DNA of 64,000 nucleotides from Prevotella melaninogenica ATCC 25845 (GCF_000144405.1 NC_014370.1:1245501-1309500); one strand, 5' to 3'. Shown: positions 26,963 to 35,383, counted from the stretch's first letter. Made by a program: numbers and translations. Notes: generated by a model from the letters alone, not told the origin.

Positions 26963-27990
26963 TCACCTTGACTTATCTAAACAAAACAATAGATCACGAC
27001 CCTGTACATCCTTACTTGCAAACAATCGCATGATATCTCGGAAAGGAGCAGGCATGCGCGAGAAATCACTTTCAACACAATCAAAGATAGTGCGATTATT
27101 TACTTCGAGCGATGAACACATTTTCCCTTTCCCATAACAATCATAATGCTCACCATCTCTTACCTGTGCTTCAGGGTGTTGACGGATTAGCGTTATGACG
27201 CTATCATTCGCCTCTTTGGACAATCTAATACGATTGCCCTCCTCGTAATAGCCACCCCACTTAATATCGTCATCGTCCGTGTCTTCGTATTATATCCGAA
27301 CTCATATGTGGGAATAGAGCCTCCTCCATATGAAAGAAACCCTTTGAGGATATAATTCTGTTCCTTTGCAAGATACGACTTACGCAGATTAAGGATTTCC
27401 TTTTGATGCCGATTATATAATAAGGAGTCGATAACAAAAAGACTATAAGCCTTCATATCTCGGGCTTTATCAAGCTTATTATCCGACCATGCCATCAGTA
27501 CTCCCCACTGGTCATAGAACTTCCATTGTGCAGAATCAGGGATGAGCGGTGAACCACCAGTGAACCCTTTATACTTCACCTTATCTACTATTCCTCCCCT
27601 ATCGCACACGAAGAAAGAATATATAGATAATGCAGAACCTTCTGTAATGACATAAGTCTTATCTTTATACCATACAGACTTTGGACCACTAAAAGTAAAA
27701 ACAAGCAGAGCTATAAATCCACCAACAAGTACAACCACACTGGAGAGGATAATCACCAACACACCTAACAGCTTATTATGGTTTAGGCTCTTTCTGATGA
27801 CTCTTCCTATGGGATAAAGCCATATAGGAAGGGTGCAGAGCATACCATAATACAAAATACTGTCTAAGACAACATTGAGCCGTAGACCATCTGGCAGACA
27901 CATGTGCAATATCCACCAACTGAAGCACAGTAGGATGTGAAGTAAGAAGATAGAATATACAATCCGCTTAGTTGTCATAACAATCAGCAT
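26963..27990 (-). pseudogene. membrane protein of unknown function, disrupted by a frameshift
   Basis: Two overlapping reading frames appear to be one gene. The first (27990 to 27193) has three TM helices (about 10-30, 45-65, 75-100) and a soluble domain (SVWYKDKTYVITEG..., LSYGGGSIPTYEFGYNTKT), then drifts into atypical residues. The second frame picks up with DDDDIKWGGYYEEGN at about 27275 and runs to 26963 (IFDCVESDFSRMP). The total span is 1028 nt (3n+2), so one missing base restores about 342 residues. It follows queF by 26 bp on the same strand. No family was recognised. It could be a true pseudogene or a sequencing error. Confidence 0.65.
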
Positions 27991-28016
27991 TTATTACGAA
28001 CAAGGAACATACTTCT

Positions 28017-28472
28017 TTATTCGTGCGTGATAAATCGTTGTTCGGCTAACTGTTCATACTTTGTACCCTTACGGCCATAGTTAGCGTATGGATAGATACT
28101 GATACCACCACGTGGAGTAAAGATTCCTGTAACCTCGATGTACTTAGGATCCATCAACTTGATAAGGTCCTTCATAATCGTATTTACACAATCCTCATGG
28201 AAGTCACCGTGGTTACGGAAACTAAAAAGATATAGCTTCAAACTCTTACTCTCAACCATTCGTACGTCTGGGATGTATGAAATACGAATCTCTGCAAAGT
28301 CTGGTTGACCTGTTATAGGACATAAACTGGTAAACTCAGGGCAGTTGAAGCGTACCCAATAGTCATTATCAGGGTGCTTGTTAACAAATGATTCCAACAC
28401 CTCTGGTGCATAATCCATTCTGTATTGAGTCTTTGAACCTAATGACTTTAAGCCTTCTTTTTCTCTTTCCAT
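28017..28472 (-). CDS. queF: NADPH-dependent 7-cyano-7-deazaguanine reductase
   Basis: A 151-residue type I (unimodular) QueF, which reduces preQ0 to preQ1 in queuosine biosynthesis. The catalytic Cys51 is in [13 protein letters not shown] and the acidic partner Asp58 lies 7 residues later, as in the family. The QueF motif [20 protein letters not shown] is complete and supplies NADPH and substrate contacts. It is downstream of the probable queuosine-precursor transporter, 82 bp apart with a hairpin between, and so is probably under the same preQ1 riboswitch. Confidence 0.95.
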   Translation of the reverse strand: MEREKEGLKSLGSKTQYRMDYAPEVLESFVNKHPDNDYWVRFNCPEFTSLCPITGQPDFAEIRISYIPDVRMVESKSLKLYLFSFRNHGDFHEDCVNTIMKDLIKLMDPKYIEVTGIFTPRGGISIYPYANYGRKGTKYEQLAEQRFITHE

Positions 28473-28491
28473 ATTCTTCTTTTTAAAGAAA

Positions 28492-28542
28492 TTAAGCCAA
28501 TAAGTTTAGTACCCTAATGTGCAATAAACGTTATTGGCTTAA
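28492..28542 (-). other. hairpin between transporter gene and queF
   Basis: 12-bp perfect arms TTAAGCCAATAA / TTATTGGCTTAA, with an inner GTTTA/TAAAC pairing around a 16-nt loop. It could be a partial terminator or an mRNA stability element that sets the relative output of the two genes. Confidence 0.6.
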
Positions 28543-28554
28543 CTTGTGTTTTAT

Positions 28555-29247
28555 TTAACTTAATGCAAATATCTTCCAAATACTATAGTTTACATCATTA
28601 TCATAAGTATCCTCTCCCTCATGTTCCTTCAAAGCCTTTACTATACGAATGGTGATTGGAAGAGCGATAACCTCATAAACTGTCTTCAATAATACCTGCC
28701 ATAGCATGAGCTTTGGGAGTTCTTCTGTTGGAACAACACCGCCCAACGCTAATGGGAAGAAGATAACAGAGTCGAAACTCTCACCCACAATAGTACTAAG
28801 AATTGCTCGTAATGAGAAGTTACGTCCCTTATCGCGAATCTTCATCTTACTCATCACATAGGCATTAGCAAATGAACCCACGATGAAGGCTACAAAAGAG
28901 GCTGCTGCCACACGTGGAGCTAAACCAAAGATAGCATGGAAGCCTGCTTCATTCGTCCAATATGGGGCACCCGGAATCCAATCACACAACGCACCCATTG
29001 CCACGAAGAAGAAGTTCATCGCAAAGCCTGTCCATATCAGTAGACGTGCCTTTTGAAATCCCCAAACCTCACATACACAATCGTTGATGATGTAAGAGAT
29101 TGGAAACACAATCAATCCACCTGTCAATGAGATACCTAACACTGAGATCTGCTTTGTCTCGAGGATGTTTGCCGCAATAAGGCAAACGCAAAAGAGGATG
29201 CTGAAAAGCATAAACAGCACACTCACTTGTTGTTTACTTTTTGTCAT
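28555..29247 (-). CDS. YhhQ/VUT-family queuosine precursor transporter
   Basis: A 230-residue integral membrane protein with about six TM helices. It has the family signatures: ANILETKQI near the end of TM1, FPISYIINDCVCEVWGFQKAR, and the GESFDSVIFFPLA segment. YhhQ proteins take up preQ0/preQ1. The neighbour queF acts on preQ0, and a preQ1-I-like riboswitch ends 3 nt before this ATG, so the substrate inference is strong. The operon order is transporter then queF. Confidence 0.92.
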   Translation of the reverse strand: MTKSKQQVSVLFMLFSILFCVCLIAANILETKQISVLGISLTGGLIVFPISYIINDCVCEVWGFQKARLLIWTGFAMNFFFVAMGALCDWIPGAPYWTNEAGFHAIFGLAPRVAAASFVAFIVGSFANAYVMSKMKIRDKGRNFSLRAILSTIVGESFDSVIFFPLALGGVVPTEELPKLMLWQVLLKTVYEVIALPITIRIVKALKEHEGEDTYDNDVNYSIWKIFALS

Positions 29248-29250
29248 TTT

Positions 29251-29285
29251 CTTGTTTTGTTAAAGGGGGTTGATCAAGTACCCCT
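29251..29285 (-). promoter_or_regulatory. preQ1-I riboswitch aptamer (candidate)
   Basis: A 35-nt aptamer on the minus strand. AGGGG (29285-29281) pairs with CCCCU (29268-29264) around an 11-nt loop, followed by an A-rich tail TTTAACAAAACAAG. The size, P1 stem and tail match the minimal preQ1-I class. The tail closely resembles the Thermoanaerobacter aptamer tail (UUAACAAAACAAG) as I recall it. The tail ends 3 nt before the transporter ATG, so ligand-dependent pseudoknotting would hide the ribosome-binding region. It sits 16 nt after a -7 box. Confidence 0.8.
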
Positions 29286-29301
29286 ATTTAATTAAGTGGC
29301 A

Positions 29302-29310
29302 GCAAAGGTA
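29302..29310 (-). promoter_or_regulatory. -7 box for transporter-queF operon
   Basis: Minus strand TACCTTTGC. Transcription should begin about 10 nt before the aptamer. Confidence 0.75.
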
Positions 29311-29352
29311 CACATTTTTATCCAAATAGCCTTAACTTCTTTAGAAAAAGAA

Positions 29353-29424
29353 AAGTGTGTTAAAACACTGAACTACAATAACAGACGCTCTGTCTGTCGA
29401 TAGAATCAGTATTCTAACACACTT
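29353..29424. terminator. long hairpin between convergent-side genes
   Basis: AAGTGTGTTA pairs with TAACACACTT, with nested ACTG/CAGT and an inner ACAGACG/TGTCTGT-like stem. It lies between the 3' end of the small gene (29489) and the transporter promoter; most likely a terminator for the 31369-29489 operon. Confidence 0.55.
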
Positions 29425-29488
29425 AAGTTATATACAATATAAGTTTAGACGTAACTAAAAACTTTATTGCAAATTGTCTTATAGAAGC

Positions 29489-29701
29489 TTAATCTTCCCA
29501 AGGAGTGAATGCTATTTCACCCCATTCGTTTTCTTTCGCTTCAAAACCATCTACTCCACCTGTTTCACCTCTGTCACCAGGTTTAGGATTAGTTGGCTCT
29601 ACTGGTACACCACTATGGTTACCAAAATGATTATCAAGAATGTCACCATTAACATTCAGCACTACCTTCTCACTCTGAGGAGCTATATATATCTTCTTCA
29701 T
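29489..29701 (-). CDS. small protein, unknown function (70 residues)
   Basis: A short acidic protein starting MKKIYIAPQSEKVVLNVNGDIL, then Gly/Pro/Glu-rich and ending in FTPWED. The MKKxYIxP start is reminiscent of a class of very small Bacteroidetes proteins often found beside secreted proteins. Nothing enzymatic is visible. It begins 15 bp after the stop of the T9SS-type protein, so it is probably the second gene of that operon. A possible role as a partner or chaperone is guesswork. Confidence 0.65.
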   Translation of the reverse strand: MKKIYIAPQSEKVVLNVNGDILDNHFGNHSGVPVEPTNPKPGDRGETGGVDGFEAKENEWGEIAFTPWED

Positions 29702-29716
29702 AATTGTACTCCCTTC

Positions 29717-31369
29717 TTACTTAATTACAACCTTCTTACCATTCACGATATAGACACCACGAGTTGGATTCTCAACACGACGACCCTGTAAATCGTAGTA
29801 AATGCCATCCTCAGTGCTATGCTTTGAGTTTTCGATAGTCTCTATACCAGTTGTACCACCGTCCTCAAACTCTAAGACAAAGCCCTTAGCTTGTGCCTCA
29901 GCATTGGTAAGTACAAGGAAAGCCTTGTTACCTGGGATTGTTGTCACAGTGTTATTCAGTTTATAGAAACCAATTGGATTTCTGCTATCTGCGGTATTGA
30001 TATTAAATGCACGGATATTATCATGTGTTACATTGCGTTCTGCTCCAGTACCATCCTTGACGGTCAAGCCATTGATAGACTCTCCAAAGAATGTTCCACA
30101 AAGACGGTTATTGCTTTGCTTAGGTTTTTCATCACCTGTAGGCAACAACTGATTATCAGCAGGATTCGTTGAATTACACTCCAAAACAACAGCGGTCTGA
30201 GCTGGAACAACATCGCCTTGCTGAGCAAGTTTCTTCACTTTCGCGAAGTAATAACCATCTGCATTCTTAGCTTCAACGCCTTCAATAGTATAAGCTTTCA
30301 CATCACCCTTAATTTGGAATGGGAAGTCTACATAAAGTGTAGTATAATATTTACCATCTCTACCCCTCATGTTAGTAGAAGGCTTAACACCAAAGTAGTT
30401 TGTATCATCAACCTTTTCAAGGATCCACATAGCAGCATCCCCTGTTACAGGGAGCTCAGGACCAAAATAAGTATCAGTATTATTGTTGTTTACAAAGTCA
30501 AACTTTGGAAGTGTACCCTCATACTCATTATGTGAGGTATTGGTTAAATCACTTGGATTATAATTTCTACCGTTGTCAATCTTCTTGAGTGCACCAGACA
30601 TTAGATAGTAAGTCTGTCCCTGATTGATACGATTTTCTGCACGTGTAGTACCAATATAATGCTTTATAACATTAACAATATCAGCATTGGCATTTGGACT
30701 ACTTTCTATCTTTGCTAAGGCAAGGCGCTCTATTTCATACCATACATCGTCTGGATTGCCACGGTCTAAAGCTGCCTTCAAGTTAGGATAACTATCCAGT
30801 GCATTACCTGCCCTCGACTTTACAATAGACCAAAGATCACAGATTGGTTGCATGGAAGGAACTGTCGCAAAGGCATAATAAGCAGTACGTCCATCAGATG
30901 TGGTAACAGGCTTTAAGTGCATCTTCAAGTCCCACTGTCCAATTACACTCGTATTAAATAACCCAGAAGCTATGCTACCCCTAAAAGCACCAAGCTTTTC
31001 AATCAACTTGTCTTTCACAGCTTTCTCCACCTTTTCTATTGCAGGGTTTAGGTAACCATTGATGACATCAACACCCTGCGAACGGAGCATCGTCACATCA
31101 AGCCAGTTTGCATTATTGCTACTTGCATCTGTTTTAAGGTGAATTACAGTACCAGGCAATGTGGTTGCATCAGCCTTAGTGGCATTAGGCTGTGCCGCAT
31201 ACTTACCAGTTACATAAACATACTGCTTGCCATCAGTACGCTGACGAGCATTTACAATACGATAATAACCATCATCTGGTTTTGTTACAGTAGCTGGTGC
31301 TTGTGCTGACGCAGCCACAGAAAAGAATCCTAACACAAGTGTCAGGACTGAGTGTAAATGTTTAACCAT
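29717..31369 (-). CDS. secreted protein with T9SS-type C-terminal domain
   Basis: 550 residues. The signal peptide covers about 1-22 (ends ASAQA). A mixed region starts with DGYYRIVNARQRTDGKQYVYVTGK, and YYTTLYVDFPFQIKGDVKAYTI and VVPAQTAVVLECN resemble beta-sandwich repeats seen in Prevotella surface proteins. The last 40 residues (GIYYDLQGRRVENPTRGVYIVNGKKVVIK) are the type A sorting-signal pattern, so the protein is probably exported by the type IX system and cleaved at the surface. No enzymatic domain is recognised. A small gene follows 15 bp later. Confidence 0.8.
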   Translation of the reverse strand: MVKHLHSVLTLVLGFFSVAASAQAPATVTKPDDGYYRIVNARQRTDGKQYVYVTGKYAAQPNATKADATTLPGTVIHLKTDASSNNANWLDVTMLRSQGVDVINGYLNPAIEKVEKAVKDKLIEKLGAFRGSIASGLFNTSVIGQWDLKMHLKPVTTSDGRTAYYAFATVPSMQPICDLWSIVKSRAGNALDSYPNLKAALDRGNPDDVWYEIERLALAKIESSPNANADIVNVIKHYIGTTRAENRINQGQTYYLMSGALKKIDNGRNYNPSDLTNTSHNEYEGTLPKFDFVNNNNTDTYFGPELPVTGDAAMWILEKVDDTNYFGVKPSTNMRGRDGKYYTTLYVDFPFQIKGDVKAYTIEGVEAKNADGYYFAKVKKLAQQGDVVPAQTAVVLECNSTNPADNQLLPTGDEKPKQSNNRLCGTFFGESINGLTVKDGTGAERNVTHDNIRAFNINTADSRNPIGFYKLNNTVTTIPGNKAFLVLTNAEAQAKGFVLEFEDGGTTGIETIENSKHSTEDGIYYDLQGRRVENPTRGVYIVNGKKVVIK

Positions 31370-31431
31370 AAAGTTTTATATTATGTAATAGTTTTTTTAG
31401 CTGATAAGTTCATCCTCTCTAATTCAGCCAT

Positions 31432-31440
31432 ACAAAAATA
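31432..31440 (-). promoter_or_regulatory. -7 box for T9SS-type protein operon
   Basis: Minus strand TATTTTTGT, 62 bp before the ATG. Confidence 0.6.
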
Positions 31441-31732
31441 ATACTTTATGTAAAAAACAATACAAAAAGGTATGTATTATTAATAAATATTCAACATAAC
31501 ATAGCTTTCACACCTTGTATTTTTAATATCTTTGCAATACTTTTATAGACAGAACTTTTTAATACAGATATTAACGACCTGTGTTTATATTTATAAAAAT
31601 TCACTTACTATAACCGTATAAAAGCATCATTAAACTCGCGCTCATGGCATATTCGACATTCCCAATTACATATAAAAAGGTCGTAAACGCATAAAAAAAC
31701 ATAATTTACCATTGTGATAAGCAGAAAATCAT

Positions 31733-31741
31733 TACTTTTGT
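31733..31741 (+). promoter_or_regulatory. -7 box for TlpA-like gene
   Basis: TACTTTTGT, 24 bp before the ATG at 31766. Confidence 0.6.
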
Positions 31742-31765
31742 AGCCTTATCAAATGAATGATTAAC

Positions 31766-32602
31766 ATGAAGAAGATTATTTTAATGACAGCACTGGCTAC
31801 AGCTGTTCTCACTGCAAATGCGCAGGACATCAAGCCATACGAAGAGAAAATGTCTCAGATAGAGGCACAGTTTAAATCACTTGAGGCTGCCTATCAGGCT
31901 TTCGGTAAGAAAGACCCAGCAACCTTCACGGATGCAGAAAAGGCTAAGTTGAATGAGATTATGAGTAAAGCTGATTCTCTTGACAACGTACAGAAGACTA
32001 CTGCCTTAGAGATTGCAAGAAAGTTTAAAGACACAAAGTTCCCAGCGAAATACGTTGCTAAGATTATGTATGACGTTGAGTTCGATGAGTTGAAAGAACT
32101 TTGCGATCCTAACACTGGCTACTATAACGAGCCTGAAATGGCAAAGCCAAAGCAGTTATTCGAGTCTTACAAGTTGCGTCAGCCAGGTTCTATGTATAAA
32201 GACCTCACAATGCAAGACCTCAATGGTAAGCAGGTAAAGCTTAGCGATTGGGTTGGTAAAGGCAAGTATGTATTGGTAGACTTCTGGGCAAGTTGGTGTG
32301 GTCCATGCCGTGCAGAAATGCCAAACGTTGTAGCAGCTTACAATCGTTATAAGGACAAAGGATTAGAAATTATTGGTGTCAGTTTCGATAGCAAAAAGCT
32401 GCAATGGTCTGCTGCCGTTGAGAAGTTAGGTATGACTTGGCCTCAGATGTCAGACCTCAAAGGCTGGGAGTCGAGTGCAGCAGCTGTCTATGGTATCCGC
32501 AGTATTCCTTCTAACATCCTCATCGACCCACAGGGTAAGATTGTTGCAATGGACCTCCGTGAGAACAGATTGCAGGAAGTCTTGGCTGAGAAGTTGAAAT
32601 AA
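31766..32602 (+). CDS. exported TlpA/ResA-like thioredoxin
   Basis: 278 residues, starting at the ATG before KKIILMTAL. An in-frame ATG three codons earlier is possible. The signal peptide ends near ANAQD. A helical N-terminal region (about 25-130) resembles DUF4369-associated regions of Bacteroidetes thiol-disulfide proteins. The AhpC/TSA-thioredoxin domain follows, with the WASWCGPCRAEMP redox site (about 175) and the cis-proline IRSIPSNILID. It should act as a periplasmic disulfide reductase or oxidoreductase. It is monocistronic, between a promoter and a clear terminator. Confidence 0.88.
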   Translation: MKKIILMTALATAVLTANAQDIKPYEEKMSQIEAQFKSLEAAYQAFGKKDPATFTDAEKAKLNEIMSKADSLDNVQKTTALEIARKFKDTKFPAKYVAKIMYDVEFDELKELCDPNTGYYNEPEMAKPKQLFESYKLRQPGSMYKDLTMQDLNGKQVKLSDWVGKGKYVLVDFWASWCGPCRAEMPNVVAAYNRYKDKGLEIIGVSFDSKKLQWSAAVEKLGMTWPQMSDLKGWESSAAAVYGIRSIPSNILIDPQGKIVAMDLRENRLQEVLAEKLK

Positions 32603-32723
32603 GAGAAAAGTAATGGTGTGAAAAACAAAAGCCTAAAAGTATAAAAGCTTTTGTAAACTCATTCGAGTAAGTGGCAAATTTGTGCCGGACACTCCGAAAT
32701 TTCACATCATATAAATATAAAAG

Positions 32724-32770
32724 AAGAGTCATATCTAACTCTAATCATGAGTTCAGATATGACTCTTTTT
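32724..32770 (+). terminator. terminator of TlpA-like gene
   Basis: AAGAGTCATATCT pairs with AGATATGACTCTT, followed by a T run (TTTTT). Perfect 13-bp stem. Confidence 0.85.
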
Positions 32771-32895
32771 CTTGAATTAAGTATATTGTACTCCAATAAG
32801 TCTTTTCTACATCATGCTTATACAGCGCTTTACTAATAAGAAGTTGACTCCACCATAACAATCTTTTGCCTGACAATTAACGCTAAACACTATCT

Positions 32896-32956
32896 GTGTT
32901 TACCATTAACACAATATGTGCTGGGCATTTACACAACACGTGCTGAGCATCAACAC
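32896..32956 (+). repeat. 22-bp-period tandem repeat, locus 3
   Basis: Units at 32907-32928 and 32929-32950, with a half unit (GTGTTTACCAT) before and CAACAC after. The same 5' half unit precedes locus 1. Confidence 0.8.
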
Positions 32957-33052
32957 ATCCAAAAAAGATGGGTAGTTACTGATAAGTCAATAGTATATTG
33001 TTTCTTTGCTTTAGCTCAAAAGCAATCTTCTAAGCTAAAGCAAAGGAATAAA

Positions 33053-33988
33053 TCATAGTAAGGAATAGATATAACCTACAAACACAGCCGTAAGCACAGC
33101 TCCCTCCCATCGTTCAATCTTGTACTTCGTAAACGAGAAGAGCCATACGAGCATGATTGAGATAACCAGCATAGAAAGGTCTATATAAGTAATACCTTTC
33201 AATGTCATTGGGGTAATCATACCCGTAATACCAAGGATTGCAAGAATGTTAAACACATTAGAACCAAGTGCATTTCCTATTGCAATACCGCTATTTCCTT
33301 TACGAGCTGATACAACACTTGTAGCCAATTCTGGAAGAGAAGTTCCTCCTGCCACGATTGTTAAACCAATCACAGCCTCCGATACACCAAGGTTTGTTGC
33401 AACAGCCGTAGCCCCTTCTACAAACAAGTTACTTCCTCCTATCAAACAAAGTAATCCGACAAGAATCCATACAACAGACAACCAAGTTGACATCGGCTTC
33501 TTTCCTTCACCCTCTATAGCCTCTTCAGCATCCGCTCCTTGCTTCTTAGCACCTTTAAGTGTCATATACATAAAGATAAGGAACATCACAAAGAGAATAC
33601 CAGCATCAAGCCTACTAATATCTCCATCGAGACACATTATCAACAACAAAGCTGATGCTACAAGTGCAAAAGGAATATCCTTTCTTACTGTTGTCTCCAT
33701 AATCGTCATCGGTGCCACCAATGCCGACACACCAACAATGAGTAAAGCATTAAAGATGTTGGAGCCAACAATATTACCAACCGCCAAGTCTGATGTCCCC
33801 TTCAATGCAGAAATAAAACTTACACAGAACTCAGGCATACTTGTACCCATTGCGACAATTGTCAATCCTATCACTATTTGCGGCATCTTCATCTTCTCAG
33901 CTACAGCCACAGCACCATCTGTCAAGCGGTCAGCACCCCATAAAACGAGGGCTATACCCACGACAATAAATAAAATATTCAGTAACAT
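33053..33988 (-). CDS. calcium/sodium antiporter (YrbG family)
   Basis: A 311-residue cation/Ca exchanger of the CaCA superfamily in the inner membrane. Both alpha repeats are seen: GLTIVAMGTSMPEFCVSF with GNIVGSNIFNALLIVG, and GLTIVAGGTSLPELATSV with GNALGSNVFNILAILG. A charged cytosolic loop (KKQGADAEEAIEGEGKK) separates the two halves. Length is normal. It lies 49 bp after a Crp/Fnr regulator on the same strand, with no clear promoter between, so the two may be co-transcribed. Confidence 0.92.
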   Translation of the reverse strand: MLLNILFIVVGIALVLWGADRLTDGAVAVAEKMKMPQIVIGLTIVAMGTSMPEFCVSFISALKGTSDLAVGNIVGSNIFNALLIVGVSALVAPMTIMETTVRKDIPFALVASALLLIMCLDGDISRLDAGILFVMFLIFMYMTLKGAKKQGADAEEAIEGEGKKPMSTWLSVVWILVGLLCLIGGSNLFVEGATAVATNLGVSEAVIGLTIVAGGTSLPELATSVVSARKGNSGIAIGNALGSNVFNILAILGITGMITPMTLKGITYIDLSMLVISIMLVWLFSFTKYKIERWEGAVLTAVFVGYIYSLL

Positions 33989-34037
33989 TAATTCTTAAAA
34001 TATAGAATAAATAAAATACACTTAAGGGATAGAACAC

Positions 34038-34709
34038 TTACTTCAACATCTTCCTACGATCCAAAATCTTGATTGTTCGTCCATGAATCTCTATCGCCCC
34101 CTCTTTCTCAAAGTCAGATAGAACACGAAGCAAGGAGAACTTCTGGATGCCAAACGAGTCTGCTATCTCCTGACGTGAACGCTCCAAATGTACCTCATTG
34201 CTGCCCTGCTCTCCTGCACGTTCCATCAGAAGATAAGCCACCTTTTCACGTACAGTAAACAGACTAAGCACCTTCATCTTCTGCGTCAAGAACACATCAA
34301 TATTTGAGAGAATACGAATATAGTTCATACGAATCGTCTCATCCAAATCTATTAGACGCTTCAACTCCTCTGGACGCATGCGAAATAGCTGTACTTTACC
34401 ATCTGTTTCGACACTGACAGGTAGACTCCTGTCCTTAGAAAAGATAAAAGCAGGAGCTACCATATTACCACTATGCAATCGACTCACCTCTACCTGTTTG
34501 CCCGATAAAGCTGCCATACGACAGATAAGCTTACCACTTACAACAATATCAACATACTTGCAAGGCATACCCGCTAAGGCATATACCTCATGTGAAGGCA
34601 GAGATACAAGCTGATAACTAATATTTCCTAATGTTAGGTCTATTTCAATCTCACTCATTCCTGCAAAAAGTGGACAGGAACGGAGTGCTTTCATCACATT
34701 ATTTTCCAT
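34038..34709 (-). CDS. Crp/Fnr family transcriptional regulator
   Basis: 223 residues from the ATG at 34709. A cyclic-nucleotide-binding-like N-terminal domain (about 10-120) precedes a Crp-type winged helix (ERSRQEIADSFGIQKFSLLRVLSDFEKEGAIEIHGRTIKILD). There is no obvious N-terminal Cys cluster for an Fe-S centre (only two cysteines near the start and middle), so it is not a classic Fnr. It is divergent from a hemerythrin-like protein, which suggests control of a nitrosative or oxygen-stress response. The -7 box is so close that the mRNA may be leaderless; a later ATG at 34694 is the alternative start. Confidence 0.85.
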   Translation of the reverse strand: MENNVMKALRSCPLFAGMSEIEIDLTLGNISYQLVSLPSHEVYALAGMPCKYVDIVVSGKLICRMAALSGKQVEVSRLHSGNMVAPAFIFSKDRSLPVSVETDGKVQLFRMRPEELKRLIDLDETIRMNYIRILSNIDVFLTQKMKVLSLFTVREKVAYLLMERAGEQGSNEVHLERSRQEIADSFGIQKFSLLRVLSDFEKEGAIEIHGRTIKILDRRKMLK

Positions 34710-34713
34710 GGAC

Positions 34714-34722
34714 ACAAAGTTA
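34714..34722 (-). promoter_or_regulatory. -7 box for Crp/Fnr regulator
   Basis: Minus strand TAACTTTGT, 4 nt before the ATG at 34709. It excludes the GTG at 34715 as a start. Confidence 0.55.
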
Positions 34723-34808
34723 CAAAGATTCTCTTGATTACTACAAATTTAACTCGATTTAACTCAACTTGGACACATTTGTTACCCCACTTTCTCCTCG
34801 ATTATATT

Positions 34809-34817
34809 TAATTTTGC
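34809..34817 (+). promoter_or_regulatory. -7 box for hemerythrin operon
   Basis: TAATTTTGC, 37 bp before the ATG at 34855. Confidence 0.7.
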
Positions 34818-34854
34818 ACATAAATAAAACGAACAAGATAAAGTAAAGATAACA

Positions 34855-35379
34855 ATGACACAAACATTTTCTCAAAGCATTATCCCTTTTAAAGCATGGG
34901 ACCTCGACCTACTTGTAGACTATGTACTAAAGTTTCATCATCGTTACATTCGCAAGCAGGGTGAGGAACTTGCTATCAGATTGAACTCACTTACAGCTAA
35001 TCATCCTGAACTCGACCGTGTAGTAGATCATTTCCGCAACAGTGTTGCCGACCTCGACCTTCACTGTCAGAAGGAAGAGAATATTCTCTTTCCATACATT
35101 ATCGACATTTTCAATGCTGCTGAGTATGGTCAAGAGCATGCGCCTTTCCATTGTGGTACAATCCAGCATCCTATCAATGCAATGATGGCTGACCACAACG
35201 ACGAGATAGAACGTCATGAGCGTATTGCAGAACTAACAAATGATTACACAGCCCCTGAGGGTGCTGAACCAGAATATGTGAAGGCACTTGCAGACCTTCG
35301 TCAGTTCCGCAACAATCTCCTCGAACATATCTTCGTAGAAAACGAGATAATATTCCCACGGGCATTAATGATGGAATAA
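34855..35379 (+). CDS. hemerythrin-domain protein (RIC/ScdA-like)
   Basis: A 174-residue four-helix bundle with di-iron ligands: HHRYIRKQG, HCQKEENILFPY (HxxxE), ADHNDEIERHERI and LLEHIFVENEIIFPRA (HxxxE). It resembles the C-terminal hemerythrin domain of RIC/ScdA Fe-S repair proteins, which answer nitric-oxide or oxidative damage. The short N-terminal Cys motif domain (DUF542) of full RIC is absent. Divergent from a Crp/Fnr regulator; the DUF488 gene follows 4 bp later. Confidence 0.88.
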   Translation: MTQTFSQSIIPFKAWDLDLLVDYVLKFHHRYIRKQGEELAIRLNSLTANHPELDRVVDHFRNSVADLDLHCQKEENILFPYIIDIFNAAEYGQEHAPFHCGTIQHPINAMMADHNDEIERHERIAELTNDYTAPEGAEPEYVKALADLRQFRNNLLEHIFVENEIIFPRALMME

Positions 35380-35383
35380 GATA

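Larger units (their letters stand above)
31370..31765. other. 396-bp divergent intergenic region
   Basis: A+T-rich, with the -7 boxes of the two flanking genes at its ends (31432-31440, 31733-31741). No repeat or RNA gene was seen. Confidence 0.6.
32603..33052. other. 450-bp convergent intergenic region
   Basis: It contains the terminator at 32724-32770 and repeat locus 3. Nothing else recognisable. Confidence 0.6.

Noticed and set aside
26963..27223. Independent 86-residue gene
   Set aside because: Its frame continues upstream without a start and joins the preceding membrane protein after a one-base shift.
33246..33998. 250-residue plus-strand reading frame
   Set aside because: It is antisense to the calcium/sodium antiporter, whose family motifs are intact; composition is that of a shadow frame.
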